Assembly (NCBI GenBank): GCA_020847535.1
Contig: JADLBU010000016.1
Coordinates: 62,001-126,000, forward strand
DNA: 64,000 nt
Source of the DNA: Phycisphaerales bacterium
Lineage (GTDB): Bacteria; Planctomycetota; Phycisphaerae; Phycisphaerales; UBA1924
Direction of reading: 5' to 3'
Part shown: in pieces, positions 41,298 to 50,278 of the stretch
Numbering within the stretch: position 1 is the stretch's first letter
How the letters are laid out: each line of letters opens with the position of its first letter
Made by a program: the position numbers and the translations under genes
The notes under the pieces: model-generated
The model's input: the letters and a program-made list of their open reading frames with translations, nothing else
The model's database searches: none
Told to the model about the DNA's origin: nothing

Positions 41298-42305
41298 ATG
41301 AGCAACGCCACCCCACAACAGGGCCTCGTGACGCTCAAGACCATCCGCGCGATGGCCCAGGCCGGTGAACCGTTCGCCTGCCTCACCTGCTACGACGCCA
41401 CTACCGCCCGCCTTCTCGAAAAAGCCGGCGTGCCCCTCCTCCTCGTCGGTGACACCGCTGCCGAAGTCATCCTCGGCTTCACGCGCACCATCGACATGCC
41501 TCTGGATGTCCTGCTCGCTCTGACCGCCGCCGTCAAACGCGGCGCTCCGCGCACCGTCGTCATGGGCGATATGCCGTTCATGAGTTATCAGGCCGATGAT
41601 GCCGAGGGCATCCGCAACGCCGGTCGCTTCCTCACCGAAGGGCTCGCCGACATCGTCAAGGTCGAGGCCGATTCCTCCACCGCGCCCTTGGTCGAAAAAA
41701 TGGTCCGCGCCGGCATTCCCATCTGCGGCCACGTCGGCAGCCGACCCCAGCGCGCAGCCATCTCCGCCGGATATGCCAGCGCCGGCCGCACCGCCGATGA
41801 AGCCCGACAGATCGTCGCCGATGCGATCGCCCTCGAACAGGCCGGTTGCGGCATGCTCCTGGTCGAAGCCGTCCCCGATGAGGTCACCGATGCCATCATG
41901 CGCGCCACCACCGCGCCGCTCATCGGCATCGGCGCCGGCACCGCCTGCCACGGGCAGGTTCTCGTCCTCCAGGATGCACTGGGCCTTTCCCAGCACGCGC
42001 CCAGGTTCGTTGATCCGGTCGCCCAGCTTTCCGACCACGTGATCGCCGCCGGCCGCGAGTGGATCCGCCGAGTTCAGGCAAGAGATCTCGGAGGACACCG
42101 TTACACCATGAAGCCCGGCGAATCGACTCGATTCGAAGAGACGGATGGCAGTAGTGGTGGGGAGGATGCTGGGGCAAGTGGGGTGAGCGGGGGTAGTGAT
42201 TCGGGTAGCGCCGGTCCCGGGGCTGCACACGCACCCCAGATTCGACCGGCGATCCAAGTCCGATCGACGATCGCGGAAACGCGCATCACCGACCGGCATG
42301 CCTGA
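41298..42305 (+). CDS. panB: 3-methyl-2-oxobutanoate hydroxymethyltransferase
   Basis: 335 residues from the ATG at 41298. It makes ketopantoate for pantothenate and CoA. Motifs are FACLTCYDATTARLLEKAG, LLVGDTAAEVILGF (metal-binding Asp), VVMGDMPFMSYQ, CGHVGSRPQRAAISAGY, and IGIGAGTACHGQVLVLQDALG. The last 60 residues are Gly/Ser-rich and not part of the fold (GGEDAGASGVSGGSDSG). panC is not next to it; htrA follows 12 bases later, probably in one transcript. Confidence 0.88.
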   Translation: MSNATPQQGLVTLKTIRAMAQAGEPFACLTCYDATTARLLEKAGVPLLLVGDTAAEVILGFTRTIDMPLDVLLALTAAVKRGAPRTVVMGDMPFMSYQADDAEGIRNAGRFLTEGLADIVKVEADSSTAPLVEKMVRAGIPICGHVGSRPQRAAISAGYASAGRTADEARQIVADAIALEQAGCGMLLVEAVPDEVTDAIMRATTAPLIGIGAGTACHGQVLVLQDALGLSQHAPRFVDPVAQLSDHVIAAGREWIRRVQARDLGGHRYTMKPGESTRFEETDGSSGGEDAGASGVSGGSDSGSAGPGAAHAPQIRPAIQVRSTIAETRITDRHA

Positions 42306-42317
42306 CAGGAACGGCAC

Positions 42318-43736
42318 ATGAGGCGATTCGTCGCGTTCGGACCCGCGTTGGTGGTGCTGCTGGCGACCGCGGTCGCCGTCTTTGCCGTTCCCGCGATGGT
42401 CCGGCGAATCGGTGCTGCACAGACCGCCGTCCAGATCGAGCTCGCCCGCCAGACCATCGACCAGGATGACATCCTCGAGCGCATCAGCCGCGCCACCCGA
42501 GCGATCGCCGACAACGTCGAGCCCAGCGTCGTCCACATCGAGGTCATCTCGCCCACCGATGAAGGCCGACGCGTCTCCTCCAACGGCTCGGGCTGGGTCT
42601 ACGACACCACCGGCAACATCATCACCAACGCCCACGTCGTCCGAAACGCCCTGACCCTCCAGATCCAGTTCTACGACGGACGAGTCGCCGATGCCCAGGT
42701 CATCGGCGCGGATCCCTTCACCGATATCGCCGTCATCCGCCCAGCCGATGTCGGCGAGGTGTTCCCCGCACGCCGCGCCACCGGCGAGCGCCCCCAGCGT
42801 GGGGATCGCGTCTACTCCTTCGGCTCACCCTTCGGCTTCAAGTTCTCCATGTCCGAGGGCATCGTCTCGGCCCTGGGCCGCAGCCCCAACTCCGGCGCAG
42901 ATTTCGGCGGCTTCACCAACTTCATCCAGACCGACGCCGCCGTCAACCCCGGAAACTCCGGCGGACCGCTCGTCGATTCCAAGGGCCGCGTCATCGGCAT
43001 GAACGTCGCGATCGCCAACGCACGCACCACGCGCGGCGAAGAGAACGAGGGTCAGTCCGCCGGCATCAGCTTCGCCATCCCCCTCGCCACCATCGAGTCG
43101 ATCGCCGAGCAGCTCATCAAGACCGGCGAGGTTTCGCGCGGCTACCTCGGCCTCCGGTTCGCTCCAGCCCCCCATCGCGTCGGCCCGGCGGGACGGTTTT
43201 CCGGCGTCGGCCTCCTGGTCGAACAGGTCACCCCCGGCGGACCCGCCGATCTGGCCGGCATCAAGGAGACCGACATCGTCGTCTCGGTCGCAGGTGAACC
43301 CGTCGATGAGACCCTCCGCCTCAGGTCCATCACCAGCAGCCACCAGCCCGGCGACAAGCTGACCCTGCACGTCTGGCGTGGCGAGGCCTTCATCGATGTC
43401 GATGTCACCCTCGGACGCATGCCCTTCCACGTGCTGACAGGCGTCTCACCCTCGCGATTCCTCCAGGAAGTCCTCGCGACGGTCGCCACCGATTCGGCCG
43501 GTGCGGTGCGCCTCCGCTACGTCGATGAGGAAGGCCCCGCCTACGAAGCCGGCCTCCGCGTCGGAGATGAAGTCTCAAGGGTCGCCGGCCGCTCGATTTC
43601 CACGGTCGAGGGCTTTGCCGAATCGCTCATCGACGAAGGCATGCTCGCCGGCAGCGCCGTCAAGATCACCGTAAAGGGCGCCACCCCTGCCGAAGATCGC
43701 CAGGTCGTCCTGAGCATTTCACCCGTCAGGGAATAG
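42318..43736 (+). CDS. HtrA/DegP-type serine protease with two PDZ domains
   Basis: 472 residues. An N-terminal anchor (FGPALVVLLATAVAVFAVP) suggests a membrane-tethered periplasmic protein. The catalytic triad is His106 (TNAHVV), Asp136 (FTDIAVIRP) and Ser214 (NPGNSGGPLV). Two PDZ domains follow: one about residues 275-365 (GYLGLRFAPAP, TDIVVSVAGEPV) and one about 395-470 (AYEAGLRVGDEVSRVAGRS). It degrades or refolds misfolded envelope proteins. It follows panB by 12 bases and ends at an octamer repeat array. Confidence 0.92.
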   Translation: MRRFVAFGPALVVLLATAVAVFAVPAMVRRIGAAQTAVQIELARQTIDQDDILERISRATRAIADNVEPSVVHIEVISPTDEGRRVSSNGSGWVYDTTGNIITNAHVVRNALTLQIQFYDGRVADAQVIGADPFTDIAVIRPADVGEVFPARRATGERPQRGDRVYSFGSPFGFKFSMSEGIVSALGRSPNSGADFGGFTNFIQTDAAVNPGNSGGPLVDSKGRVIGMNVAIANARTTRGEENEGQSAGISFAIPLATIESIAEQLIKTGEVSRGYLGLRFAPAPHRVGPAGRFSGVGLLVEQVTPGGPADLAGIKETDIVVSVAGEPVDETLRLRSITSSHQPGDKLTLHVWRGEAFIDVDVTLGRMPFHVLTGVSPSRFLQEVLATVATDSAGAVRLRYVDEEGPAYEAGLRVGDEVSRVAGRSISTVEGFAESLIDEGMLAGSAVKITVKGATPAEDRQVVLSISPVRE

Positions 43737-43790
43737 CCCCGCGATCGCAGCGTTCTCTTTGATCCAAGAGTCATGTTTGTACGATCGACG

Positions 43791-43886
43791 CGTCCCCGCG
43801 TCCCCGCGTCCCCGCGTCCCCGCGTCCCCGCGTCCCCGCGTCCCCGCGTCCCCGCGTCCCCGCGTCCCCGCGTCCCCACGTCCCCG
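43791..43886 (+). repeat. Twelve-copy CGTCCCCG tandem array
   Basis: Twelve consecutive 8-base units; the eleventh has A for G (CGTCCCCA). The array ends exactly at the complement of the TAG stop of the minus-strand coiled-coil gene (43887-43889). Being 8 bases long, the unit would shift frame, which explains why it lies outside coding sequence. Confidence 0.95.
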
Positions 43887-46355
43887 CTACCTCCGCACCG
43901 GCAGGTTCCACCGACGCGTATCCAGCGCTGCATCGACCCCCGCCGACCCCTCAAAGGTCGCCTTCGCGTTCGCGAGCTTCCGCCAGATCAGCACCGAGAA
44001 CCCGAAACACACAATCAGCGAGCCGCCCCACACCGCGCCGGCAATCATCCGGTACTCCTTGTCCAGCCGCTCGCTCCCCGCCGCCGCCGGCTGCCGGACC
44101 TCGGTCGATGCTCCATCCGCCCGCCGCTCCCGCGCTGCATTCGCCTGGCTTGCGAGCGCCGTCACCAGCGTGTCGAGGATCCGAAGCGTGCTCTCGGATC
44201 CCTCCCCGTGCCACTCGAGCTTCAGCTCGCCGGGCTTGGCCGAGGCGTACGACAGGTGCTTCTTGGCCGCCGCCGCCAGGTCGCTCCCCCGCGACAGCTC
44301 TGTGATCCCGCGACGCTCCATCCGCTCGGCCGCCACATCGATGAAGCGCGGATCGGCGATCATCTTCTCGTGGAATGCCTGCCATTCCTGGTAGTCCCCC
44401 TCCGTCAACGGCCGCCCGCGCGGATCCGCCGAAAGGATCGCGTGTGCTGCGTACTGCCCGGGAATCACCGCCTGCGTGCCGAACCAGCTCAACACCCCCA
44501 GGATCGCCGCCGCCGCCGTCCCGTAGAAGATCAGCGCTGCCGTCCGTCCGCTCGCCCGCTTGCGCTCCGATTTCTTGTGCGCTGCCGTGATCGCCTCGCG
44601 GGCATCCGCCAGCTCCTGGCGCATCCCCAGGATCCGCTCGGCCTGCTCGAATCGGGTTGCCAGTGCATCCTCGGCCTTCTTGACCTTCTGCACCCGCTCA
44701 CGGCTCAACGCCTTGGCGAGGGTCAGTCGCTCCCGTCGCCGCCGGATCTCCGCCGGATGAGCCTCCCGGCCCTTCCCGGTCGAGGCCGACCGCAGATCCT
44801 GGATCGTCGCGCGTGCCTTCTGCAGCTCGGCCTCGAGCTTCTTGGATGAGCTCTCCATCTCCTTTCGCTCATCACGCATCTGCACCAGCGTCTCACACGC
44901 CTTCCGCAGCCGGTCCGCCAGCGCTGCGTGCTCGGCATCATTCATCGCCGGCGCCGGCCGGCTCGCCAGCTCCTCCAGCTCTTCCCGCGTCTTCTTCAAC
45001 TCCTCCCGGGCCTGATCGAGCTGTTTCTGCCACGCGGCCGATTTCTCCTCGGATGCCGCAAGCGCTGCCTCAGTCTCGGCGATCTGCGATTCAAGCTCCT
45101 TGACCCGCCCCGATGCCGCTTTGGCGCCCGCGTTCGCCTCGGCATGCTGGCGTTCAAGCTCCGCGATCCGGCTCGAACCACCCTTGCTCGCCTTGGAAGT
45201 CTCCCCGAGCTGTCGCTCCAGCTCCGCGATCCGTCCCGCGCTCGCTTCACTCGCCGCAACCGCCTCGCCCAACTGCCGCTCAAGCTCGGCGATCCTGCCG
45301 TTGAGCGCAGCGTTCGCCGCCTGCGCTTCCTTGCTCTTGGTCTGTGAGGCCCCCGCCTGCTCCTGCGCTGCTCGGCGGGCTTCCTCAAGCTGCCGCGCCA
45401 GATCCTGGCACTTGGCCGAGAGCTGCTCCGCCGCGACATCACCAGCCTTGGCGGTGCGAGCCCGGTCTTCGAGCTCCCGAGCCTGCGAATCAAGCTGCGC
45501 CCGCTGCCGATCGTTCTCGGCCTGGCGATCATCCAGCTCGTGCCGCAGCTTCTGGAGATCCAGCCGGCTCTGCTCCAGCGTCTGCCGATCCCGATCGATG
45601 TCGCCCCCCAGTTGCCTCAGCCGCGCCTGCTGGGAATCCAGCTCCCCGCGCTGGGCATCAAGCTGCCGGCGCTGGCCCTCGATCGCCTCGCGCTGCGATG
45701 CCATCTCGGCGTTCTTGCGCTCGATCCCCTGACGCTGTTCCTCTAGCGCTCGCCGATCCTCCTCAAGCTTGGCTGCGGCGCTGGCGATCCCGGTCTTGCG
45801 AGCCTCGAAATCCGCAGATCCGCGTGTGAAGGATTCCCGCTGGGCCTCCAGCGCATTGGAGCGTGCATCAAGCTCCGCGGCATGTGCGTTGAGCTCCGCC
45901 GTGCGGCGCTCGGCCTGCCGCGTTGCATCATCCAGCTTGGCCTGGAGCTGCGCCTGGAGTTGGCTCGCCGCGTTCTCGCGAGCTGCGAGCGTCGAGAGCC
46001 GCTCATCAAGCTGCCCCTTGGCCTTCTCAAGCTCCGCTTGACGCTCATCCAGCCGCTTCCAGCGATCACCCAGCGAGGCGGTCGCCTGCGTGACCTCCCG
46101 CTCCCGCGCTGCCAGCTCTTCCCGGCGTGTCTGAAGCTCGGCCTCCGCCGACGCCATCTGTTCGGTTCGCCGCTTGAGCTCATCCGTCAGCGCCTGCCGC
46201 TGCGCGTGCAGCTTCTTCAGGCTGTCCAGCCCGACCTCAAACTCCTCCAGCACCGAAAGCACATCATCCCCCGGCGCCGGACCACCCGCCTCGGGGCTTC
46301 CCGGTGGGGAACCCGCGGCGGGCCGCGTGCCTGGCTTTGGGGAAGACTCACTCAT
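43887..46355 (-). CDS. Long coiled-coil membrane protein
   Basis: 822 residues from the ATG at 46355; the frame extends upstream to 46529 but that part is Arg/Pro-rich and lacks a good start. Residues about 30-560 are almost continuous coiled coil with dense Glu/Gln/Ala/Leu/Arg heptads (for example RIAELERQLGEA repeated). Two membrane helices follow, one about residue 600 (TAALIFYGTAAAAILGVLSWF) and one near 780 (AGAVWGGSLIVCFGFSVLIW), with a 150-residue periplasmic-type loop between. The hairpin-loop layout recalls chain-length or Wzz-type proteins, though no Wzz motif is visible. Function unknown. Confidence 0.7.
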   Translation of the reverse strand: MSESSPKPGTRPAAGSPPGSPEAGGPAPGDDVLSVLEEFEVGLDSLKKLHAQRQALTDELKRRTEQMASAEAELQTRREELAAREREVTQATASLGDRWKRLDERQAELEKAKGQLDERLSTLAARENAASQLQAQLQAKLDDATRQAERRTAELNAHAAELDARSNALEAQRESFTRGSADFEARKTGIASAAAKLEEDRRALEEQRQGIERKNAEMASQREAIEGQRRQLDAQRGELDSQQARLRQLGGDIDRDRQTLEQSRLDLQKLRHELDDRQAENDRQRAQLDSQARELEDRARTAKAGDVAAEQLSAKCQDLARQLEEARRAAQEQAGASQTKSKEAQAANAALNGRIAELERQLGEAVAASEASAGRIAELERQLGETSKASKGGSSRIAELERQHAEANAGAKAASGRVKELESQIAETEAALAASEEKSAAWQKQLDQAREELKKTREELEELASRPAPAMNDAEHAALADRLRKACETLVQMRDERKEMESSSKKLEAELQKARATIQDLRSASTGKGREAHPAEIRRRRERLTLAKALSRERVQKVKKAEDALATRFEQAERILGMRQELADAREAITAAHKKSERKRASGRTAALIFYGTAAAAILGVLSWFGTQAVIPGQYAAHAILSADPRGRPLTEGDYQEWQAFHEKMIADPRFIDVAAERMERRGITELSRGSDLAAAAKKHLSYASAKPGELKLEWHGEGSESTLRILDTLVTALASQANAARERRADGASTEVRQPAAAGSERLDKEYRMIAGAVWGGSLIVCFGFSVLIWRKLANAKATFEGSAGVDAALDTRRWNLPVRR

Positions 46356-46542
46356 CGCGGCGACCACGGTCCGCGGGCGCACGGGCACCACGGGCCGACG
46401 ACGGACCGGGATTGCACGCCGTCCAGGGCGGACACAACGAAGTATCGGCCCTCCGGAATCCGGTCTGAATCCGGGGCTTGCGCGAGGTTTCCCTTGAGGT
46501 AAATAGCCCGTCCAATAACCCCATTCCAACCCGAGTATTCCG

Positions 46543-46574
46543 CCGCTGTGCCGCTGTGCCGCTGTGCCAGTGTC
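46543..46574 (+). repeat. CCGCTGTG octamer repeat
   Basis: Three perfect CCGCTGTG units (46543-46566) and a degenerate fourth (CCAGTGTC). They lie in the 278-base gap between the divergent coiled-coil and aldose epimerase genes, about 60 bases before the epimerase start. Confidence 0.8.
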
Positions 46575-46633
46575 TGGCTCTGGCGCTGGTCGTCGATGTG
46601 AACCACCCTCAACCCTGATAACGTTCCCGGACC

Positions 46634-47563
46634 ATGCCCCCCCAGCGCTGCCTCCTCGAAAATGACCTGCTCCGCGCCGAGATCGATCCGGCGGTGGGGG
46701 CCTGCATCACAGACCTGGCGATCCGGGGGCCTCGCGCCCACGGATGGCCCATCCTCCGCCGCTCTCCGGGGATCGTGAACCGCGGCGAGGACACCGCCTG
46801 CTATCTGCTTTCACCCTGGAGCAACCGCATCCGGGATGCCGCCTTCCGCTTCAACGGCCGCGACATACGGCTCCGCCCCAACTGGCCTGATGGCACCGCG
46901 ATCCACGGAGATGTCCGGGATCGCCCCTGGCGCATCCTCGACCGCTCCCCCGTCTCCGCCCGACTCCTCTTCGACAGCCGTGCGCACGACAACATCAACT
47001 GGCCCTGGTCGTTCACCACACAGGCACGCTTTGAACTCACCGAGCAGGGCCTGGAATGCGACCTCTCGATCACCAACACCGATGAATCCGTCATGCCCGC
47101 CGGCGGCGGCTTTCACCCCTTCTTCAGCCGCACGCTGTGGGATGTCCGAGATGAGATCCAAGTGCGAGCCGCCGTCACCGGCCGCTACCCGTGCGAGCGC
47201 ATCATGCCCACCGGCCCCGCGAGCATGGATGATCTTTGCGAGCGACTGAACCGCGGCACATCCCTCGACATGCCGCTTGATGATGTCTTCGACTGCCCAA
47301 CAGGTCGCGCCGAACTCCGGTGGACCAGGAGCGGCGTGCGGGCATCGTTCGATTCCTCTTCGAACTTCGGGCACCTGGTCATCTTCTCACCCATCGCGGG
47401 CAACGGCTCCCCATACCCCTTCTTCTGCGTCGAGCCGGTGAGCATGGTGAACGATGGGTTCAACCTGATGGCCTCGGGCCAGGTCCGGAGCCACGGCGTG
47501 CAGGTGCTCCAGCCCGGGGAGCGCCTCGACCTCTCATGGCGGATGCGGATCTCGATCGACTGA
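46634..47563 (+). CDS. Aldose 1-epimerase family protein
   Basis: 309 residues. The N-terminus LLRAEIDPAVGACITDLAI, the segment CYLLSPWSNRIRDAAFRFNGRDI (Asn-Arg pair), DGTAIHGDVRDRPWRIL (catalytic His equivalent), and NTDESVMPAGGGFHPFFSR (second His) fit the mutarotase fold. Near the end, FFCVEPVSMVNDGFNL carries the catalytic Glu. These enzymes interconvert alpha and beta anomers of sugars; the sugar here is unknown. It stands alone before the DUF1801 pair. Confidence 0.85.
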   Translation: MPPQRCLLENDLLRAEIDPAVGACITDLAIRGPRAHGWPILRRSPGIVNRGEDTACYLLSPWSNRIRDAAFRFNGRDIRLRPNWPDGTAIHGDVRDRPWRILDRSPVSARLLFDSRAHDNINWPWSFTTQARFELTEQGLECDLSITNTDESVMPAGGGFHPFFSRTLWDVRDEIQVRAAVTGRYPCERIMPTGPASMDDLCERLNRGTSLDMPLDDVFDCPTGRAELRWTRSGVRASFDSSSNFGHLVIFSPIAGNGSPYPFFCVEPVSMVNDGFNLMASGQVRSHGVQVLQPGERLDLSWRMRISID

Positions 47564-47608
47564 TGCCCTTGACCTCCCAGCGCTGCCCTCTGGTAGACTG
47601 TCCCCGCC

Positions 47609-48232
47609 ATGCAGAGCAAAGCCGCCACCGTCGAGCAATACATCGCCGAGCTGCCCGAAGATCGCAGAGGAGCTATCCAGGCGATCCGGGATGTGATCCG
47701 CAAGAACCTGGACAAGGGCTACGAAGAAGGCATGTCCTACGGGATGATCGTGTACTGCATCCCGCACAGCATCTACCCCCACGGGTACCACTGCACTCCC
47801 AAGCAGGCCTTGCCGTTCACGGGGCTGGCATCGCAGAAGCAGTACATCTCGATGTACCTGGGATCGGTGGACTGCTGGTGCGATCAGGAAGAGCCCAGCG
47901 AGGAAGGCAAGTGGTTCAAGCAAGCCTGGCTCAAGACCGGCCGCAAGCTGGACATGGGCAAGTCGTGCATCCGCGTCAAGACGCTCGCGGATGTCCCGCT
48001 GGAAGTGGTGGGGGAGTCGATCCGGCGCATGCCCGTCAAGAAGTTCATCGAGTACTACGAAGCCAGCCTCCGGAGAATCGGAAAAACGCCCGATGGAAAA
48101 CGCATCCCAGCGGTGCCCAGCCCCAAGTCACGGGCGATCGCCGAGGGGCGATTGAAGCCGGGAAAAAAGAAGGCAGTGAAGAAGCAACCGGTGAAGAAGA
48201 ACGCCGTGAAAAAGCCCGCGAAGAAGAAGTGA
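47609..48232 (+). CDS. DUF1801 protein with Lys-rich tail, copy 1
   Basis: 207 residues. The DUF1801 core is VEQYIAELPEDRRGAIQAIRDVI, MSYGMIVYCIPHSIYPHG and LDMGKSCIRVKTLADVPLEVV. The last 40 residues are mostly Lys, Ala, Pro and Val (KAVKKQPVKKNAVKKPAKKK), like a histone-H1-type tail. Function unknown; the fold is related to small stress or DNA-associated proteins. It is followed 40 bases later by a close paralogue. Confidence 0.8.
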   Translation: MQSKAATVEQYIAELPEDRRGAIQAIRDVIRKNLDKGYEEGMSYGMIVYCIPHSIYPHGYHCTPKQALPFTGLASQKQYISMYLGSVDCWCDQEEPSEEGKWFKQAWLKTGRKLDMGKSCIRVKTLADVPLEVVGESIRRMPVKKFIEYYEASLRRIGKTPDGKRIPAVPSPKSRAIAEGRLKPGKKKAVKKQPVKKNAVKKPAKKK

Positions 48233-48272
48233 GGCCCCATTCGCAGCACCGGTCATGTAGAATGGCCGGATC

Positions 48273-48908
48273 ATGCAAAGCAAAGCCACCACCGTCGAGC
48301 AATACATCGCGGAGCTTCCCGCGGATCGGCGAGCGGCGATCCAGGCGGTGCGCGAGGTCATACTCAAAAACCTCGACAAGGGATACGTCGAGCGGATGTC
48401 GTACGGGATGATCGGGTACGCGATCCCGCACAGCATCTATCCGCACGGGTATCACTGCGATCCGAAGCAGCCGCTGCCGTTCGCGGGGCTTGCATCGCAG
48501 AAACAGCACATGTCGATGCACCTGATGTCACTGTACGAAGGATGGAATGAGCAGGATGCGGCGGGAAAGCACACCAGGTGGTTCAAGGAGGCCTGGGCAA
48601 AGGCCGGCAAGAAGCTGGATATGGGAAAGGCGTGTATCCGCTTCAAGCAGCTCGACGATGTCCCGCTGGAGGTCGTCGGCGAGGCGATCCGCAGAACCCC
48701 CGTCAAGACCTACATCGAGTTCTACGAAGCCGCGCTGCGGGACATGGGCAAGACCCCCGACGGCAAGAAAATCCCGGGAGGCAAGCCCGCATCAGCTCGA
48801 CCCCGCTCGGCCAAGGCCGATGCCGCAAAGCCGACCCGCGCCAAGAAGAAGATCGCCAAGAAAGCCGCGAAAAAGACCGCCAAAAAGACCCGCACCCGTT
48901 CCCGCTGA
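48273..48908 (+). CDS. DUF1801 protein with Lys-rich tail, copy 2
   Basis: 211 residues, clearly a tandem duplicate of the preceding gene: most of the first 160 positions agree (MQSKATTVEQYIAELPADR against MQSKAATVEQYIAELPEDR). The tail is again Lys/Ala/Thr-rich (KKIAKKAAKKTAKK) but different in sequence. The spacer is 40 bases. The main difference in the core is at VDCWCDQEE versus LYEGWNEQD. Confidence 0.8.
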   Translation: MQSKATTVEQYIAELPADRRAAIQAVREVILKNLDKGYVERMSYGMIGYAIPHSIYPHGYHCDPKQPLPFAGLASQKQHMSMHLMSLYEGWNEQDAAGKHTRWFKEAWAKAGKKLDMGKACIRFKQLDDVPLEVVGEAIRRTPVKTYIEFYEAALRDMGKTPDGKKIPGGKPASARPRSAKADAAKPTRAKKKIAKKAAKKTAKKTRTRSR

Positions 48909-49148
48909 ACCAACTCCGATCCTGCCCCCGCAATTCCTCCCCGCGCCCCTCTGCGCTCTCCGCGACCTCATTCAATGAGATCGGCGATGTTGTAACGTAC
49001 GGATCGGATCTCCGCGTTCCAATTCCGAATCGCCATCACCTCCCGCCACGCATACCTCATGCAAACGGCGGCCAGGGGTCGATATGTCCCAATTGTGGGC
49101 AGTCGTGGGGCCCGTGGGGGCTCGTCGGGCACTCTGGAGGCTCATTAC

Positions 49149-49607
49149 ATGCTTCGAGCGATCGCCAGCGTCATCCTCGGCTACATCGTCATGGCCGTCA
49201 TCGTCTTTGGCGGCCTCACCGCCGCATACCTCGCCATGGGCACCGACAAGGCCTTCAAGCCCAACTCGTTCGATGTCTCGACGATCTGGATCATCGTGGC
49301 GTTCATCGTCGGAATGATCGCCGCGCTCCTCGGCGGCCTGGTCAGCCGGAAGATCGCCCGCACCGGCACGCCCCCCAAGGTGCTCGCCGGCATCGTCCTG
49401 GTCCTGGGCCTCCTCATGGCGTTCGGAGCGATGAACGCCACGGCTCCCACCGAGCCCCGCCCCGCGACCATGTCCAACATCGATGCGATGCAAAAGGCCC
49501 AGACCCCCGCCTGGATCCAGTGCGCCAACGGCGTGATCGGCTGCGTCGGCGTCCTCATCGGCGCCGGCCTCGTCAAGTCCCGCCCCGCTGTCTCACCCGC
49601 GGCCTGA
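49149..49607 (+). CDS. Small membrane protein of unknown function
   Basis: 152 residues from the ATG at 49149, set by GGAGG 8 bases upstream. Four hydrophobic helices are visible: IASVILGYIVMAVIVFGGL, STIWIIVAFIVGMIAALLGG, VLAGIVLVLGLLMAFGA and CANGVIGCVGVLIGAGLV. No family recognised. It lies 240 bases after the DUF1801 pair; that gap holds nothing I recognise. Confidence 0.65.
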   Translation: MLRAIASVILGYIVMAVIVFGGLTAAYLAMGTDKAFKPNSFDVSTIWIIVAFIVGMIAALLGGLVSRKIARTGTPPKVLAGIVLVLGLLMAFGAMNATAPTEPRPATMSNIDAMQKAQTPAWIQCANGVIGCVGVLIGAGLVKSRPAVSPAA

Positions 49608-49674
49608 TCAGCCCACCTCGGAATCACACTCCCCGATTCCTGATCCGCGTCATCCGCGAAATCCGCGGCCGTCT

Positions 49675-50046
49675 TCATCTGTAGTGCGACACCGACCGCA
49701 CGATCCTCCCCGCCCCGTTGAGAAAGAAGACCTCCGCCGCTATCTCGCCCGACATCCGGCGATACACCAGGATCACGCTCTCCTGCCCCGTCATCACGTG
49801 CATCGGGCTGAACCGCACGACCCCCGCCGGAGTTGGGTTCCGCTCAAACGCCCGCCGGAAGTACTCCCGGACCACCGCGATCCCTCGAAGCGTGTGATCG
49901 TCCGTCCCGTTGAACCTGGCGATGAACGGCGAGCTGTGCTCGATCGCATCGTCATAGCACGCCATGATCCCATCGAGATCCCCCGCGTTCCACGCGGCGT
50001 ACCAGCGGTCTGCGAAGGACGCTGCATCGGCAGGTGTCAGGGCCAT
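49675..50046 (-). CDS. SnoaL-like / nuclear transport factor 2-like protein
   Basis: 123 residues from the ATG at 50046. ADRWYAAWNAGDLDGIMACYDDAIEHSSPF is the usual opening of the SnoaL/NTF2 cone fold, followed by GIAVVREYFRRAFE and a beta-rich end. Members include small isomerases and polyketide cyclases, but many have no known role. It is convergent with the membrane protein gene at 49149. Confidence 0.75.
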   Translation of the reverse strand: MALTPADAASFADRWYAAWNAGDLDGIMACYDDAIEHSSPFIARFNGTDDHTLRGIAVVREYFRRAFERNPTPAGVVRFSPMHVMTGQESVILVYRRMSGEIAAEVFFLNGAGRIVRSVSHYR

Positions 50047-50278
50047 GCCACAAGGTACCCGGCCTGTCAAGGCCGGGGCAGGTCACAGCCAGGCCGGTCC
50101 GCCCCTGCCCCAATCGACCCAATATGCCAGGGCACGCCCGAACGGTGCGCCGGCCGATCCACGGCCAGCATTCCTTCCGTCTTGCAGAAAGGCCGTGTCA
50201 CGCGAGCACCAAAGTTGTAGACTGATCACTCCTGTGTTCCATCGACACTTCGTACCCCTCCGTCGTGAGGACCACGCC

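Noticed and set aside
43791-43886. Coding extension of the coiled-coil protein through the octamer array
   Set aside because: A TAG stop precedes the array on the minus strand, and an 8-base unit would not keep a constant frame.
49964-50278. N-terminal extension of the BNR lipoprotein
   Set aside because: The extra 105 residues have no signal peptide and overlap the SnoaL-like gene; the ATG at 50279 gives a proper lipobox.
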